Shown: piece after piece, positions 48,220 through 61,613 of the stretch
How the letters are laid out: every line of letters starts with the position of its first letter
How positions within the stretch are numbered: position 1 is the stretch's first letter
Assembly (NCBI RefSeq): GCF_000150275.1
Contig: NW_002060946.1
Coordinates: forward strand, 306,550-370,549
From: Trichoplax adhaerens
Taxonomy: Eukaryota; Placozoa; Uniplacotomia; Trichoplacea; Trichoplacidae
Direction of reading: 5' to 3'
Length of the DNA stretch: 64,000 nucleotides
Position numbers and translations under genes: made by a program
The notes under the pieces: generated by a model
Told to the model about the DNA's origin: nothing
The model's database searches: none
Seen by the model: the letters and a program-made list of their open reading frames with translations, nothing else

Positions 48220-48232
48220 TTCGAAATGATCT

Positions 48233-48250
48233 AATTTTACCGGTAAAATT
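48233..48250. promoter_or_regulatory. Perfect 18-bp palindrome just upstream of the HTH gene start
   Basis: AATTTTACCGGTAAAATT equals its own reverse complement. It lies 13 bp 5' of the chosen ATG and directly downstream of the putative splice acceptor. Operator function is inferred only from position and symmetry. Confidence 0.4.
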
Positions 48251-51200
48251 GCTTTAAAATTAAGCAAGATAAGAAAAAAGAGGAAGAGAAAAAAAATGAT
48301 GGCGTATAAATGGTTGAAAGTAGTAGATAAAATAATCCCCTTCCTTAAGAAAATCTGCACCAAGTGATAACCACTGACAAAAAGTCTAAATGAAGACTGT
48401 ATAATACAATAATAAATAATAATGATTACAGCCAACCCCAAACCAATTGCTTTACCAAATGAACACTGACACTCTTGGACTATCTATATATAGAGAGAAG
48501 CAATGGCCAAGGAGAGAAACTGTTAGAATAGAGCCCGTGCAGGGGTGGTATAATATATATATAGGTAGAGCGTATACAAGAGTGTGCATAAAAGAAAATT
48601 TCTACACAAATAGATTATAATAATTGTTTTGCCGTGTAGATCAACTCTATGGTACAGTAATATGTAATATCTAATATACAATATATTCATAAGCTCGTGG
48701 AGGTATTATGAATAATAATGATGTAGCTTACGGATGTTGTTGGCAGATTCCTTTTGTCTCATGGAATACAACTAGAAATTCAAACAAATAAGATTGGCAT
48801 AGCCATAATCAAATTTCATTGTCAATATAACCTATGCATTAAAAATATGTCCCATTACTAGAAGTCGTAGACAACAATATTAAAAGTAATTTAAATAGTA
48901 TAAATAGGTAGCAAAAAAGATTGATTAATAACTTTGTATGATTTGCTAAATCGAATTCGAGTAGGCTTATCAATTTCAGGAATCGTCGACTTAACAATAA
49001 TCACTACGGATGACAAGGTAATGAAAATTTCTCCAAATTTCATCAAAATATAAACTGATTGAGGTGGCAGGTTTGATTTCCATGAAGTATTTTATCAACA
49101 CAACTGGTATCGTTGATGAAAATATTCAGTTTGACGCTAAAATTGATATCTATTACTTGGAAATATATTTCATCAACTGTATTCAATCGTTTCAATGAGT
49201 ACATAGCAATATCGGGATTTATTATTGCTAATCATAATTCAATGCACTTAACGCTTGCTTCTAGAGAGTTTAGCTGAGCTATTTTCAAAACACCGAGAGC
49301 TATGATCGTAAAGTTCTATCTAGCTCACAGGCTCTATGATGTTATACTGTGACATAGTTAGAAGGAATAGGCTCGTGAAGAACAAAAAATAACCTCTACA
49401 ATTTAGTCGTACATTACCTCCATATATGAAAAATCTCATGGATTACAAAATACAAGCCGATCTACTATCAACGTATTGATTAAATCAATATATTATTGCA
49501 TCTGCACGTAAAATTGATTCAAACAAAAATTGAGAAATGTTTCAAAAGTTGCAAAAGTAATGTCAATTTTCTACGGGTACTAAGCTGTAATTTCTCACAT
49601 TCTCGTTTAGCTGTCGATTTATGAATTGAAACGTTGTAATGACATACTCTAGAGATCAACTGGCAATGCTTATATAGCCTATTTTATCGACAGATTATAA
49701 GTCTATCTCAAGCTTAGCTCGAGAATGAATTGACCCTAACTTACCTTCAGATGTAACTTTTTTGCTGCAGAGGGAAAGGAAGGACTTGTTAACGATGCTC
49801 AGGTTGCAAGAAAATGGCATGCAACATACAGTGGGAGTTGTACCGACTACTGCATTTTTATTATGACACGACTATATCAAAGTGTTAAATGTCCCTTATT
49901 GCGCAATGATAGAACAAATGATAGCATTTAAATTGTTAACGACTTATCATTATATTGGTTTCTCATAAAAAAAGAGAAAAAAACTCAACATAATAACATC
50001 AGGTTGAGATTGTTACCATTCAATGCCATTGTTGATAATAAGTTTAATTCAGAGTCAATGTCAATTTCATGTAGAGTAGCACACTATCTATATTCCAATA
50101 AATCCGCATTAAATTATGATTATTATCATGTCTAATATTATTGAACAACATAATATAAATGATGTTGTGGGAAACAATAGAAATTTCTACTTACCATCTT
50201 ACTAGAATCTATGACATCATGACTTTATTAGAAAAGTTATTATGGTAAATAGAAACTATCACAATAGTAATTACTATAATCGTATGGAGAAAAATGCCAT
50301 TTGATTATGTTAGGAAAATAATCTAAATTTGCAATACAATACCAAGCGGATGAAAAGAGTTTTTAGATTCAATTTTGATTGGTGATTGTGTCATTACTAC
50401 TGGTTTCTCATTAGCAGCTAGCGGCACTACCCAAGTGACAATCGTTTTACTGTTCCAAATGTCGATCAAGATGTCAATTTCTGGTAGACAGTGATGGACA
50501 AGATTGATACAGCAATTAGATAATATTGTATAGAAAAACTGGGGAGGGTAAAGAAAAGTAGGAAATAAAGGGTAAAATTGTATGCTAAATTTTATTCTGT
50601 ATGCATAGAGTAATAGTCAAGATCGTCAACAACTGGTTATCCACTGGCACAATATACTTTTACTAGCTATCACAGGTATGTGTTGGACTATCGACCGGAT
50701 AGATAACAATTATTAGCCAATGGTATTAAATAACGGTATTTTAATATGGCCGGTCGATTATGGCTTTTATTCTATCGTGTTGAATGTGTGTACTTTACTT
50801 GTTACAGGAATCAAGTTATTTTATAGAATATTCTCTTTAGTTAGCTTACGAATATTGCACTAATTGATTTTCTTGCATAATGTTCAAGTTTGAAACAAAT
50901 AAAATGCTCTTATAATATTTTAAAAATATCTAAAAAAAGTTGTTATCGTGTTGCCTATAAAATTGTCGTCATCGTCGCTCTAGTATTTGATAATATTGAA
51001 TCAATATTATATTGGATGCAAAACTATTTACCACTGTAATGGGCTATAAAAATATTTACTACCCTATCGAACATCTTCAACATCGCTATTTAACATTAAA
51101 CCAGTAACCGGAACTACTATATTTTTCATAGCATCCTATAATTCTATTGGCTAACATTAGCTTAATACTATCCACTTTTCCCATGCCAATTCTATTTCTA

Positions 51201-53308
51201 CTACAATATGATCCTACGGTGTTTGGTAGTATTAGTCTATTTAATTTCGATCCCAGCATCGATCGCTTTATACTTGTAATTCATATGCTAATATAATAGA
51301 GTTGTCAAGTATCTTCCATTCTTGGCCATCCTCTACAAATGCCAACTTTCTAGGTATTCTTCTCATTTTTATTCAGTAGGTTGTCAGGAATCCTTCATGG
51401 CCTATTGTAATCAATTTACAATAATATCATTGTACAATATCCATTGTTATTCATGATGGGCTAGAATATTCAAATGAATATTATTGTAAATGGGTGTACT
51501 AATTTTTTTATCGTAATCCAACGTCAAAAGCTTTTAGACTACTTTACCGTAAAACGAGTTCTGCTTATCCGATGATTCCATTGATGGGAGTATTCTAGCC
51601 AATATGATTGGCATTAAAATTGCAATTCTATTCCATCTAAACATTGTTATAACACTGATAGAGAAAAAGGATACTTTTCGTTTACAGCATAGAATGGCCT
51701 ACAGTAAACGACACAGAGTACAAGACAATCTATTTATTTGAATTTTTATTTTTCCTTTGCTGTAAAGAATAGTAATCGATGCATGGGTTCTTTACTACGG
51801 ATAGCTGACAGTAAAACTAGCTATGATCATTATATTATTTGTCAGTAACAATAGTCATATATTGGAGAAGGCATCGTAGTGTAAAATTCACCAGTAATAT
51901 AATTCATCACAGTAAAATCAATAAACTTACCAATATATAGAGGGAGAAGATAGCAAACTACTAAGGCATCATTGTTCATGTCCCTTTTATCTTCTGCTAT
52001 ATAAACATGGCTACTGAGATACCATGATTGGGTTTTTTTCATCTTTTTTCAATAGTATTCTTTATATAATATATTAGCGTTTGCGACATTATATTAAGCT
52101 AGACTACTATAAACTCATCTCGACTTGTATTTATTTCGACCAAGTTCTTAGCACTACATTATATAGGATAGATACTGAAATCGACAATAATTCAAATTCA
52201 AAAGTAATATTTTACTGCACTGTAACATAAGTGCTTTGGGGGGAATACTTATACTTGCTGTAAACATGCATTGTGCAATGCTGATGTTGTCGTTATACAG
52301 AGTATTAAACCCATCCGCTCTATTTTATCTGGTGAGTTTGACTTAGAAGTACGGAATCAAGTCCAGTGATGATTTCTGTCGAGTTTGATTCCATCTTTGC
52401 TGTTTATACCTTAATAAAAATTTAATATTGTCAACCCAATCATAAATATATGACGATGATCTGTGTATTTATTTCTCCAATTCTATTTACCGATTGCAAG
52501 AAAAAAATTGGAGCCGTGTAGCGTCTCGGTGCGATCTGGATTATGAATTTCAATTTTCTTATAAAATTCTTACAAAAATACGCTAGGGCATTATATTTGT
52601 AAATTACCATTTTACCATTCATCCATTAAATTCTGTCGTCGGAATATAAGATAAAATTGAAATAGGGTATTCTAGTACAGTCATTCTATTGGTAATTATT
52701 TAGAAACAAATAAATATGCCTTGTATTGCTGTGTTAAGCAACGTATCAATCTGATTTCTCTCTGCCTTACCAGAACTCATCCTACATTTATTAGCCATGA
52801 TTATGAGAAATTATAGTTGTTAAACATTAATACAGTATGCTCGTATATATTTACTATTCACTAGGCATGATTAACTGTAGTAAATTTAATATTAAAAATT
52901 GATTATTTATGTATGAAATCGAATTTCCTATAATAGCTTATAGCAATAGAAGAAGATGAAATTACTATAATACAGATTGAAAATTTTTTAATATCTAAGA
53001 TGATATTGTTTCTAAAGGTGTTACTAGAAAAGTTACGAATGGGTAGAATTAATGATAGCATTCACCCTGTAATAATATCGTAATGTCTCTCTTTCACTCT
53101 TATAATATCAAAGGATTAAAACTAGAAATCTCATTAAATATTAAAGTAATAACTAGATGCTCTTAAATTGTATAGACAAGAATTGCGATATACACTCAGA
53201 AGATGCATTCCAGCTAATATAACATTACCAGTTAATTTGCAACTAGTCTACACAATCAGATATTTACCATCAGGCAAAAATTTTATTCTTAGTTCGTCAA
53301 TGTAATAA

Positions 53309-53580
53309 CGAAATGGATATCAATAATTTTACAATTTAGGAAAGGTTATTATGGTACAGATGAACTCCGACATTATATCATCGAAATTTCAATGTAACAT
53401 CGAAATAAATATCAACAATTTTGCATCCTAAGTTAGGTTAATATAGTACAGATCAATTTAGATTTTCTCCAATCGAAACCTCAACGGGACAGCGAAATAA
53501 ATATCAACAATTTTACATTCTAGGTTAAGTTATTGCGATACAGGTAAACCTAGACCTTCTTCGATCGAAACCTTTTCACT
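53309..53580 (+). repeat. 92-bp tandem repeat, about three diverged copies
   Basis: Units begin CGAAATxxATATCAAxAATTTT at 53309, 53401 and 53493, an exact 92-bp spacing. They share GGTTA, TACAG and TCGAAA further in. No coding potential is seen. Confidence 0.85.
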
Positions 53581-56500
53581 ATCTTAGAGTGAGAAAGCAT
53601 AAAAAATACTGAAATTATTTATTGAAATTTTAATTATGGACTTATAATATAGTTCTCATTAGAATTTTCTTTATTATACATTTTACAATAGCGTGGAAGT
53701 CTAATTTCCTTAATGTATCAATTATATTAGAATTTCTTTCTCATATATTACCGTAAAAAATCATATTCCCCGGATGATAACACAACATTACTCGGAATAG
53801 TAGGATAATAAAGCATCGGCATTAAAATACTCTTCATAAGTATCAAGTTATTGTACTTATTTCTACTTCACTCAAGAAGTTCTATCATAATCAGCCTTAA
53901 AAACATTGATTAAAAAATTAATGCAATGTCTAGAACTAGTAGATACTCGAGAATATATATTAGTATTTGCTTGAAGAGTAGTTGTTCATCTGACCTAATA
54001 TAAAATTTTCTTCAAGGTAATTGACGTTAACAGAAGAAATCAAACAAATTAATTAATAACTTTTGAGTTCGCTTAGAGGCAATTTAATCAAATCACTTAT
54101 TTATGTTATACCCTGTCACAATAATATAATCTTCCAACTAACTTTAATAAAATTGTTCAAATTTTGTTATTCCTTATTCACTATCAAGACATAAAAGTTC
54201 TATCCAGCTATTATCGACTTTCAATAAGGTACACCAATTTTGTTTTCTAGAAGTTATAATATTGAAATTTTTGAATACAATACGGTACTCAAAAGTCTAG
54301 ACATTTTACAACAATATTTCCTTTATACATTCCTATAATACCACATCATTTTAACGTTTATTAAAAACAAATAATGCTACTAAACTTGACAACAATAGTA
54401 TCTAATCATTATAATAACAGACTCAGTTTAGCTATCAATATCTTCCACTACCAATAGCTTTTTCAATGATGAAAAACTTAGTCAGAATTGGAACCAGTAG
54501 TATTTTGAGATTATTGAAAGCAAGCTTCTTTTGATTATCAGAAGTCTATTATGAGTAAGTATACAGCGGAAATAGGATTTGATAATGCCAATTTTTTTGT
54601 AACTGCTAAAAACTTTTTATTAATCTTCACTGTTCGATTTCATTTATCACTTAAGTCCAATTAAAAGGTAACTAGATAGAATTTTATTTATTTCTAATGT
54701 ACTTTGTACAGAAAAACTAAGATTTTTATCGTTTTAAACAGCCTAATTGACTAAAATATAATATAAGCTATGATCTGAGAGTATCCATCTTGCTTCATGA
54801 CACCTTTTCGGCATAGTTATAAATACCCCCTAAATACTGTCTACCCTAACTATTTACCTGTTTATGTTAAATATCCTTGATAGAAGTAAAACTAAGATCA
54901 AAAATAAAACATATTATAGCGGTAGATTAGTTTGTAATTCTATGGAGATCATATTAGCTATTGGATAATATTTCGAAAAATTACTATTCTAGCCTAGGAT
55001 TTGGAAATAATCCAATATTTACTTCGGTCCCTTAATACTTGAGATCAATCTGTTATGTTGATTAAACTTCGTTACTACACTAGTATAGCATATCATATTG
55101 GTAATTACAGCCACTATTGTAGTTTCCTCAAAAATAGTGAAATATTCCTATAAATCCATTTCATCTGCATCTTAAAGGCATGACTTTAATTATTAGCCCC
55201 GTGAATAGTAGTCTGGGAGCTATAACATTTGCAATTTGCTACCACGACCGATAGTTAAGAGACAGCAAATGTATGATAATAGTTTAATATCTCGATAATG
55301 TTGGCTAGAAATCGTGTTAACTAATCCGATCTATTATAAAATCGAGATCGAAATACATTTTAAAGTAGTCATTACATTTTTAAAGATTACACAGTTGTTA
55401 TATTAAAATTGAGAACTATCTACTGCGACATTTAAGTATACTGAAATGTATTCTATTAATTAAAAGCAAATGCTATATATAAACATCTATTTGTTGCAAA
55501 CTACTGTGATGATAATAACATGCTTTTCTCTTCTTTCACACTCAACAGGCTTCAAACAAATACTTTATTTATTTTTTCACACTTTTTATGAGATTCGTAT
55601 ATTTAAATACCTATAGAAACGATATCAATCATCATTGAAAATTAGAGAGATTACAGTTACGGAAAATATTGCTATGTGCGTAATAACAGTAATTTTATTT
55701 TTGTAACTCCTGTCGGAATGCTGATATGCTTTAGCTATCTACCATCGGTACGCCTTGAGATTAATGCTAATAACTAATAACCATTATGTTTGTTTGAATT
55801 TAGAGTCATGCTATTCTTCAGCTATAGTTTTTTGTCCCCTATATCAGATATAAAAGGTATAGGTACTATCGCTTGACATAATTTTATGCAGTCTATGAGC
55901 TCTTCATTCTCTAAATTTCTATAATTTGTTCTGATAATGAAATGTTTTAAGAAATAAATAATAAATAAATTTTCAATATAGCTTGCGTTAAAGTTGTTGC
56001 TGTATCACTTAGTCTTCATAATGCGTTAAAATTTGCTATCTTCAATTATGGTACTCTTACAAACGTAATCAGATATCCATGGTATCCTTTAAGTCCTTCC
56101 AAAAAATTACTAGCTATCTACTTTTAGGTATTGATTGGATTAGATTGTAAATGTAGGTATTGTGATCATTAATGATGTATAATTAATAGTTTGGTTTGGA
56201 GAGAGAGATCAAAATTAATAGATACTGGGGGTAATCATTGCATCTGCCAAGGTTACATATTATACTGTAGAGCTAGTATTAAAAAGTTAATGTACTGGCA
56301 GCAAAATTTGGAAACTCTTACGCCTTATACGAGTATAATGTACAGTAGGAGAGAAATTTTTGAAAGGTTATGTTGCTATAGTAGCGTTACTAACAAGCTA
56401 TGCAAGGGATAATGATTCTTTAGAAACTCCCGCGTCAAGCTTTAGCGATTGAGAGATGAATAATCATATCATATTAACTTTATGAATATATTTCTATAAA

Positions 56501-58183
56501 TTTATATATAAGCGAAAAAATTGAGCTTGATGCCAAATAGTTTTATGTTTCCCGAAACGTGAAAGAAAAATAAGGCAGCACATTACAATATATGAAATTC
56601 AGATGCTCGCCAGAAGTCGAGAATCTAAACGAATACTTGTATCAGAATTTGCTGTCTATAGAACTACCAATTACCGTGTATTATCCTCTATTACTCGTAA
56701 ACTTAGCGCTGAAGAGAGTAACTACTAATTATTCGCGAGAAAGTTTATGTACCGTATTATAGGTTACCATAACTTACCTGCGGACAATGTAACGAAAGCA
56801 AAATCTTTCTACCATAGGCATACAGCATTGATCCTACCAATAATGTCTGCTGGTTAATGAATATCTAGTAATAGCTGCACACTATACCAAAACAATTACT
56901 ACTATTCCAATCTAACTGTCGATTTCTTAAGGTCATTTCTCATAATCATTTTATTTGAAAATACTCATTGAAGAAATCCAGTTTATTAACTGATTTTTTA
57001 TATTCAGTATTTATTTCACGGTATCGTTCTAATTTATTTTATTCGACGTATTTCAATGCCGTACCCTTGGAATATCATGAAAAGACTAATATATGGAATC
57101 AATTAATGAATTCCTATCATTTTGTTTATTAGAACCATCACGGCATTTTCGATAACCTAGAAATAATGACCGTAAACGCGAATTTTTTTAATTGATCTTA
57201 TCTGATATAGCCTTTGCTGCTAATCTTAATTATTTATTAGCACGTCCTATTGCTATATATAGTACTGTAAATGTTGATAAAAATAATGATATATTCAGAA
57301 ACCCTGTAAACTATGCTCGTTCATTATTCGATGCAGAAATACACTGCAATTAATGGTCCAATGATTAGCTAGCGAGAATTATGCCTGGAAAACGTTGGTA
57401 TTGTACTAATTCTGATATAGTTACTGGATAAAAGAGTAGAGGACCAACGCTTTTCTCTAGCTGATATTGTTGATAATGAGATTTATATTAATTAATTAAA
57501 TTCTATTACTAATCAAATTATAAAAGTACGTCATAATCAATCAGCTTTTCTAATAGTTAACTCGATTGCTTCATCAAGGTGCGCGCCAGTATAATCCATT
57601 AACCAATGACGTCAAAACTCTCAATGGAAGCATGATTTATTCCCGAGTAAAAAAATGTGAAAGTCTTGATTTAATTTCTTTTATTTGCAATTGCAAGTAA
57701 ATTTATCAAATCAAAGTTTGTAATCCCTCCCTGTTTCTCTACGTAAATTCAAGGAATTCATACACTTAAAAAATTGCTGTAATTACATAACGCGCGAACT
57801 ATAAACACAATATTGTAATGAAAAGCAGCACCTCGACGGCTGGAATCCGTTAAGAAAGGAGCTATGAATGTAAATCCTTCTAAAATGATGTACAGTAGGA
57901 TGCGTAAGGTATACAACAAGCCACCGACAGCAGCAGATCACTTTTCATACTAGTTTCAGGACAGTTCTCGACTGAAATCCTGACCTTAACCTTCAATGAA
58001 AGTAACTGTATAACGCTGATTATTCAAAACCGTGCTGATTAGAGACCTAAATAGGTAACACTTGTGCAATAAATAAAAATAATATATACGTATAACATAA
58101 ATTTTTATGATGGTTTTCCTAAAGTCTTGAACAGTAATCTTGATTGTAATCGTAAACGAAACCATATTGCAGGCTGGATAAGA

Positions 58184-58235
58184 CCTGGAAGCATGGACTA
58201 CGGTAGTCTAGTGGCTTAAATCCTCAACAAAGAGG
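58184..58235 (+). other. tRNA A-box-like sequence (possible SINE remnant)
   Basis: GTAGTCTAGTGGCTTAAATC resembles a tRNA D-arm/A-box and is followed by a small CCTC..GAGG stem. No complete tRNA fold or B-box at the proper distance was found. Confidence 0.25.
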
Positions 58236-60133
58236 TCTTTAATCATAAATCCTTTCAAAAAGATATCAAACATAAATAGTATCGAAGCCAATTTGCGCCA
58301 TACAATAGAAGTATGGACTAAATTTACATGTTAATTTGTAATTCACGTTTTCTACTTTGCCATCCCGAACATTGCTGTGTGCCGTCGCCCTGTAAGTATT
58401 GCACATCGTGCAAGATCTGGTGAAATAATTATTTATATGTTGTCATAAACTAATAAAATTTACGTAAAATATTAGCAGACTGGTGGAAAAATAAAGTTTA
58501 ATTTTTTTAAGGTCCCTGAATTTGGCGTTTTATAACGTAGACTAAAGCATCTTACACTTTTCCTATCTGTATTACGAAATCAATGTCTATGGCTGTAGAC
58601 TTGTGCAAAAAAGCAATTTTTATATTGGTTATTACAGTTTTACTCATGAGTGCCGTTTAAATGCGTAAATTACCCGTGGAAATATATATATGTGACCATT
58701 TTCTTAAAAGCAGTACACGATTCTTACATAAGGAACTTATCGAGGGAAATTGTGCATACTGTTCGGTAATATTATTATTTAGATAAATTATTTATTGGAT
58801 TAAATTTCGCTCAAACATAGTTACAATTCGCTATAGTTTGTGGATATAAAATAAATAGATAGTAACTATAATCTTTGGCAGTATTACATACATAGACTCT
58901 TTAAATGGCAAGGTGATCAATCACAGCAGTATAATAGATCAGTAAAACCTCATACAAGTTTTAGAGATAGAGTTCAACGATACTATCCTTTATAGTACAA
59001 TTAAATGGTATTCTTTACCCGGCAAGGTGATTGCTTGATCAGAACTATAGTTTAACAAAAGTTTAATAGCTACTTCGAGCTAGGGACCAATGATATAATT
59101 ATTAATAGTATAATTATATAGAATTCTATAAAGGACACTAGAAGAATATCATGTGGCTATTTAGAACCGGAGATATAGTAGTTTTTAAGAAAGCCACGTA
59201 GCTGTTGAGCGTATTAACCTCAATTTTCAGATTTTAAATTATGCTTTCCCTAAATTAAATCTTTGCTGCGGATTTCACTGCATCAAATTAAAGCGGAGGG
59301 TCTAAATTGATCAATGATATCGTAAACGGGTAACCCAAAGTAATACTTAATTAGAAATCCATTAATTTTCTGAAATTAAGTCTTTTAGAATATCGTACAG
59401 CAGCAGCAGTTGAAGTTAAGCTGATGAACTCGAAACATTTTTTAATATAAGTCAATTCTCAGCTGAGATTTTTCGAATAGCGCATGATAATTGCCGTATG
59501 TTGGTAGAATTTATCTTTCAGAAAGTATTCGGTACTTCGTGAGTAGAGAGAATGAAACAAATTTTATTAAAGATACAGCCACCGATATATCTTTCGTAAG
59601 GATCATAATTCTGTGCGAGTTTGGCTCATTACAAGCGAAGTTTAAACTATATCATATTGCTTAAAATGTTAAGTGCTAAATTATACAGATTCAGGTACAA
59701 TAAATCAGTTCTGCTCATAAGTAACAGTAAATAGGGAACTTTTCTATGAAACCTTGTGTGGTAGCAAATATCTAGAATTATCATAAACGCTAAAATAAGA
59801 AAAAGCTGGCAGATGATATACCATAGTTCGACTTTGTTGAATTTACACGGTTATTATCTTGTATCTTATAAGCTAAGTAATAACAAGAACAGAATCAAAT
59901 AAAGCCTAGCTAAGCAATATATATCAAAAGCCAAGTAATGATGTATCAATACTTTGTTGAATTATTTTTCGAAGAGCTATTTACAGTTCCTTAAGCTTAT
60001 CATCGGTCTCTAGTTGGCCAGGAAATTTTTAAATTATTCGAATTGAGGAAATAGGAATTAATTCAACGCACAACATCTATCGAGAATTAAGCTCTAGCTG
60101 TTGAAAAGGTAACTTTTAACCTATTTTCTGAGC

Positions 60134-61613
60134 CTATGTACGACGGACGACTTGAAGATAAACAGGATTCTTTGGAACCAACGTAAACTGGGCAACGGTA
60201 GGCAATGGAAATTCAGTTTTGTCGGAGATATTAAATCGTACTTTCAGTAATAATCGAGCTAATATCAATTTAACATTAATTAAGCCCAGTCTTTTACCCA
60301 CGCAGCTCCTTGGGCCCTCACTAAATGGCAAAAAAGCTACAGTGGTGACGATTAGCGCTTTTATCAGATGAAAATTTTTCTGGAATGAATTTTTCTGGAT
60401 CGAGCCATAATTCTGGATCACTTTGAATAGCTTTGACAGCAACTGCCAAGCCTATACCTTTAGCTATTTGAACGCCATTGATCTCGAAGTCTTCTTTTGC
60501 TTCACGTAGATTAATATAACCCGGTGAGAATAATCTAATTCTTTCGTTGATTATCATGCTTATATATGTAAGACTATTTGCAGATTCATATGTTAGAGAC
60601 CTATCAGAAGGACATTTTTCATCTATTTCAGCAATTGCTCGATCTTGCACTTGTAAATGAGTGGCTAATAAATACGAAATGAATGTCAACGTTGAAGCTG
60701 TAGTATCATAGCCACCTACTAAAAATGTTAACAATGTTGCATCGCATTATCATAGTTGATTTTTTGATTATTCTCAGCTTTTAATATTAAGGTCAGCATA
60801 TCGGTACGATTTTTCTTGGCGTCACTTTGAGGCATTTCATTACGTCTATCTGCAACAATCTGTCGTAAGGCTCTTGTGGCATTAATGATCGCGCTGATCC
60901 GGCGATGATTAATTAGGAATTCCACGTACTTCATAAGAGTTGGCAATGCCATAGATATTGCTGTATTAAAATCTACAGTTGATGTGATAAAGGTAGATAA
61001 ATCCTTTTCCAATTGAATCTCCTGATGCTGCACATTAGATTCAACGCCGAATAAGGTAGCCATGGATACTTCCATGGTAGCGTTATAGTATAATCTCTTC
61101 ACATCCATAACAGTTTGATCATTGTCCACTTTTTTCTAATATTATTTGCGATAATTTCTTACCTGCTTTATTAGTAAAAGCAATCATTTCGTTTAAATTC
61201 ATTGATGAAAATAGCGGAGATAAACTATCACGAGCTCTTTTCCACACTTCATCACAAGCTTGAAATAATCCAATTGATTTCCTATTGGCAGATGACAGGG
61301 ATATGCGATTAATGAATTTCTTAGATTGTGTAATTAATACTTTTTGTACCATATCGACATCTACAATATATAATACTGGATATTTTCCGTAATAACAACC
61401 AATAACTTTGCCATATTTTTTAGCATTTATCGCCACACTTTCATATCGCAGCTCGAATTTGTTTTGGTAATCCAATAAATTACCGAAGATAATACTTGAC
61501 TTAGGACCTGGTATACCTCTCTTTGCGAAATAAGAGAATGGCTTAATATACTGATAATAGTAGAAGATTGCGGGTAGCAATATCGTTAATATTGTTGTGA
61601 TGATTAGCAACAC
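60134..61613 (-). pseudogene. Intronless cytochrome P450 (clan 3-like) with three frameshifts
   Basis: One continuous P450-like reading, split over four frames: 61613-61119, 61129-60728, 60734-60321 and 60442-60134. Together about 490 residues, a normal P450 length. It has an N-terminal membrane anchor (MLLIITTILTILL), the Pro-rich hinge GIPGPKS, the I-helix oxygen motif GGYDTTAS, the K-helix ExxR as ERIR, PEKF, and the heme loop FSEGPRSCVGKRLG with its cysteine. EDFEINGVQIAKG recalls the CYP3 clan. Frame changes fall at an A6 run (plus-strand T6 at 61130-61135), near 60739-60742, and at a T6 run (plus-strand A6 at 60330-60335). All key residues survive, so this is either a young retro-pseudogene or an intact gene with sequencing indels. 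The family would be an ER haem-thiolate monooxygenase. Confidence 0.85.

Larger units (their letters stand above)
48220..60133. other. About 12 kb with no recognised gene
   Basis: Very AT-rich, with open frames under 75 codons and none family-like. Contents noted: a palindrome at 48233-48250, a 92-bp triple repeat at 53.3-53.6 kb and a tRNA A-box-like sequence at about 58.2 kb. It may be intergenic, or intronic to a gene whose exons I could not recognise. Confidence 0.5.

Noticed and set aside
48220-48441. Hydrophobic 74-residue N-terminal extension of the HTH protein
   Set aside because: The hydrophobic residues come from a polypyrimidine tract before a splice-acceptor-like TTTTAAAG; a membrane segment on a nuclear DNA-binding protein is unlikely.
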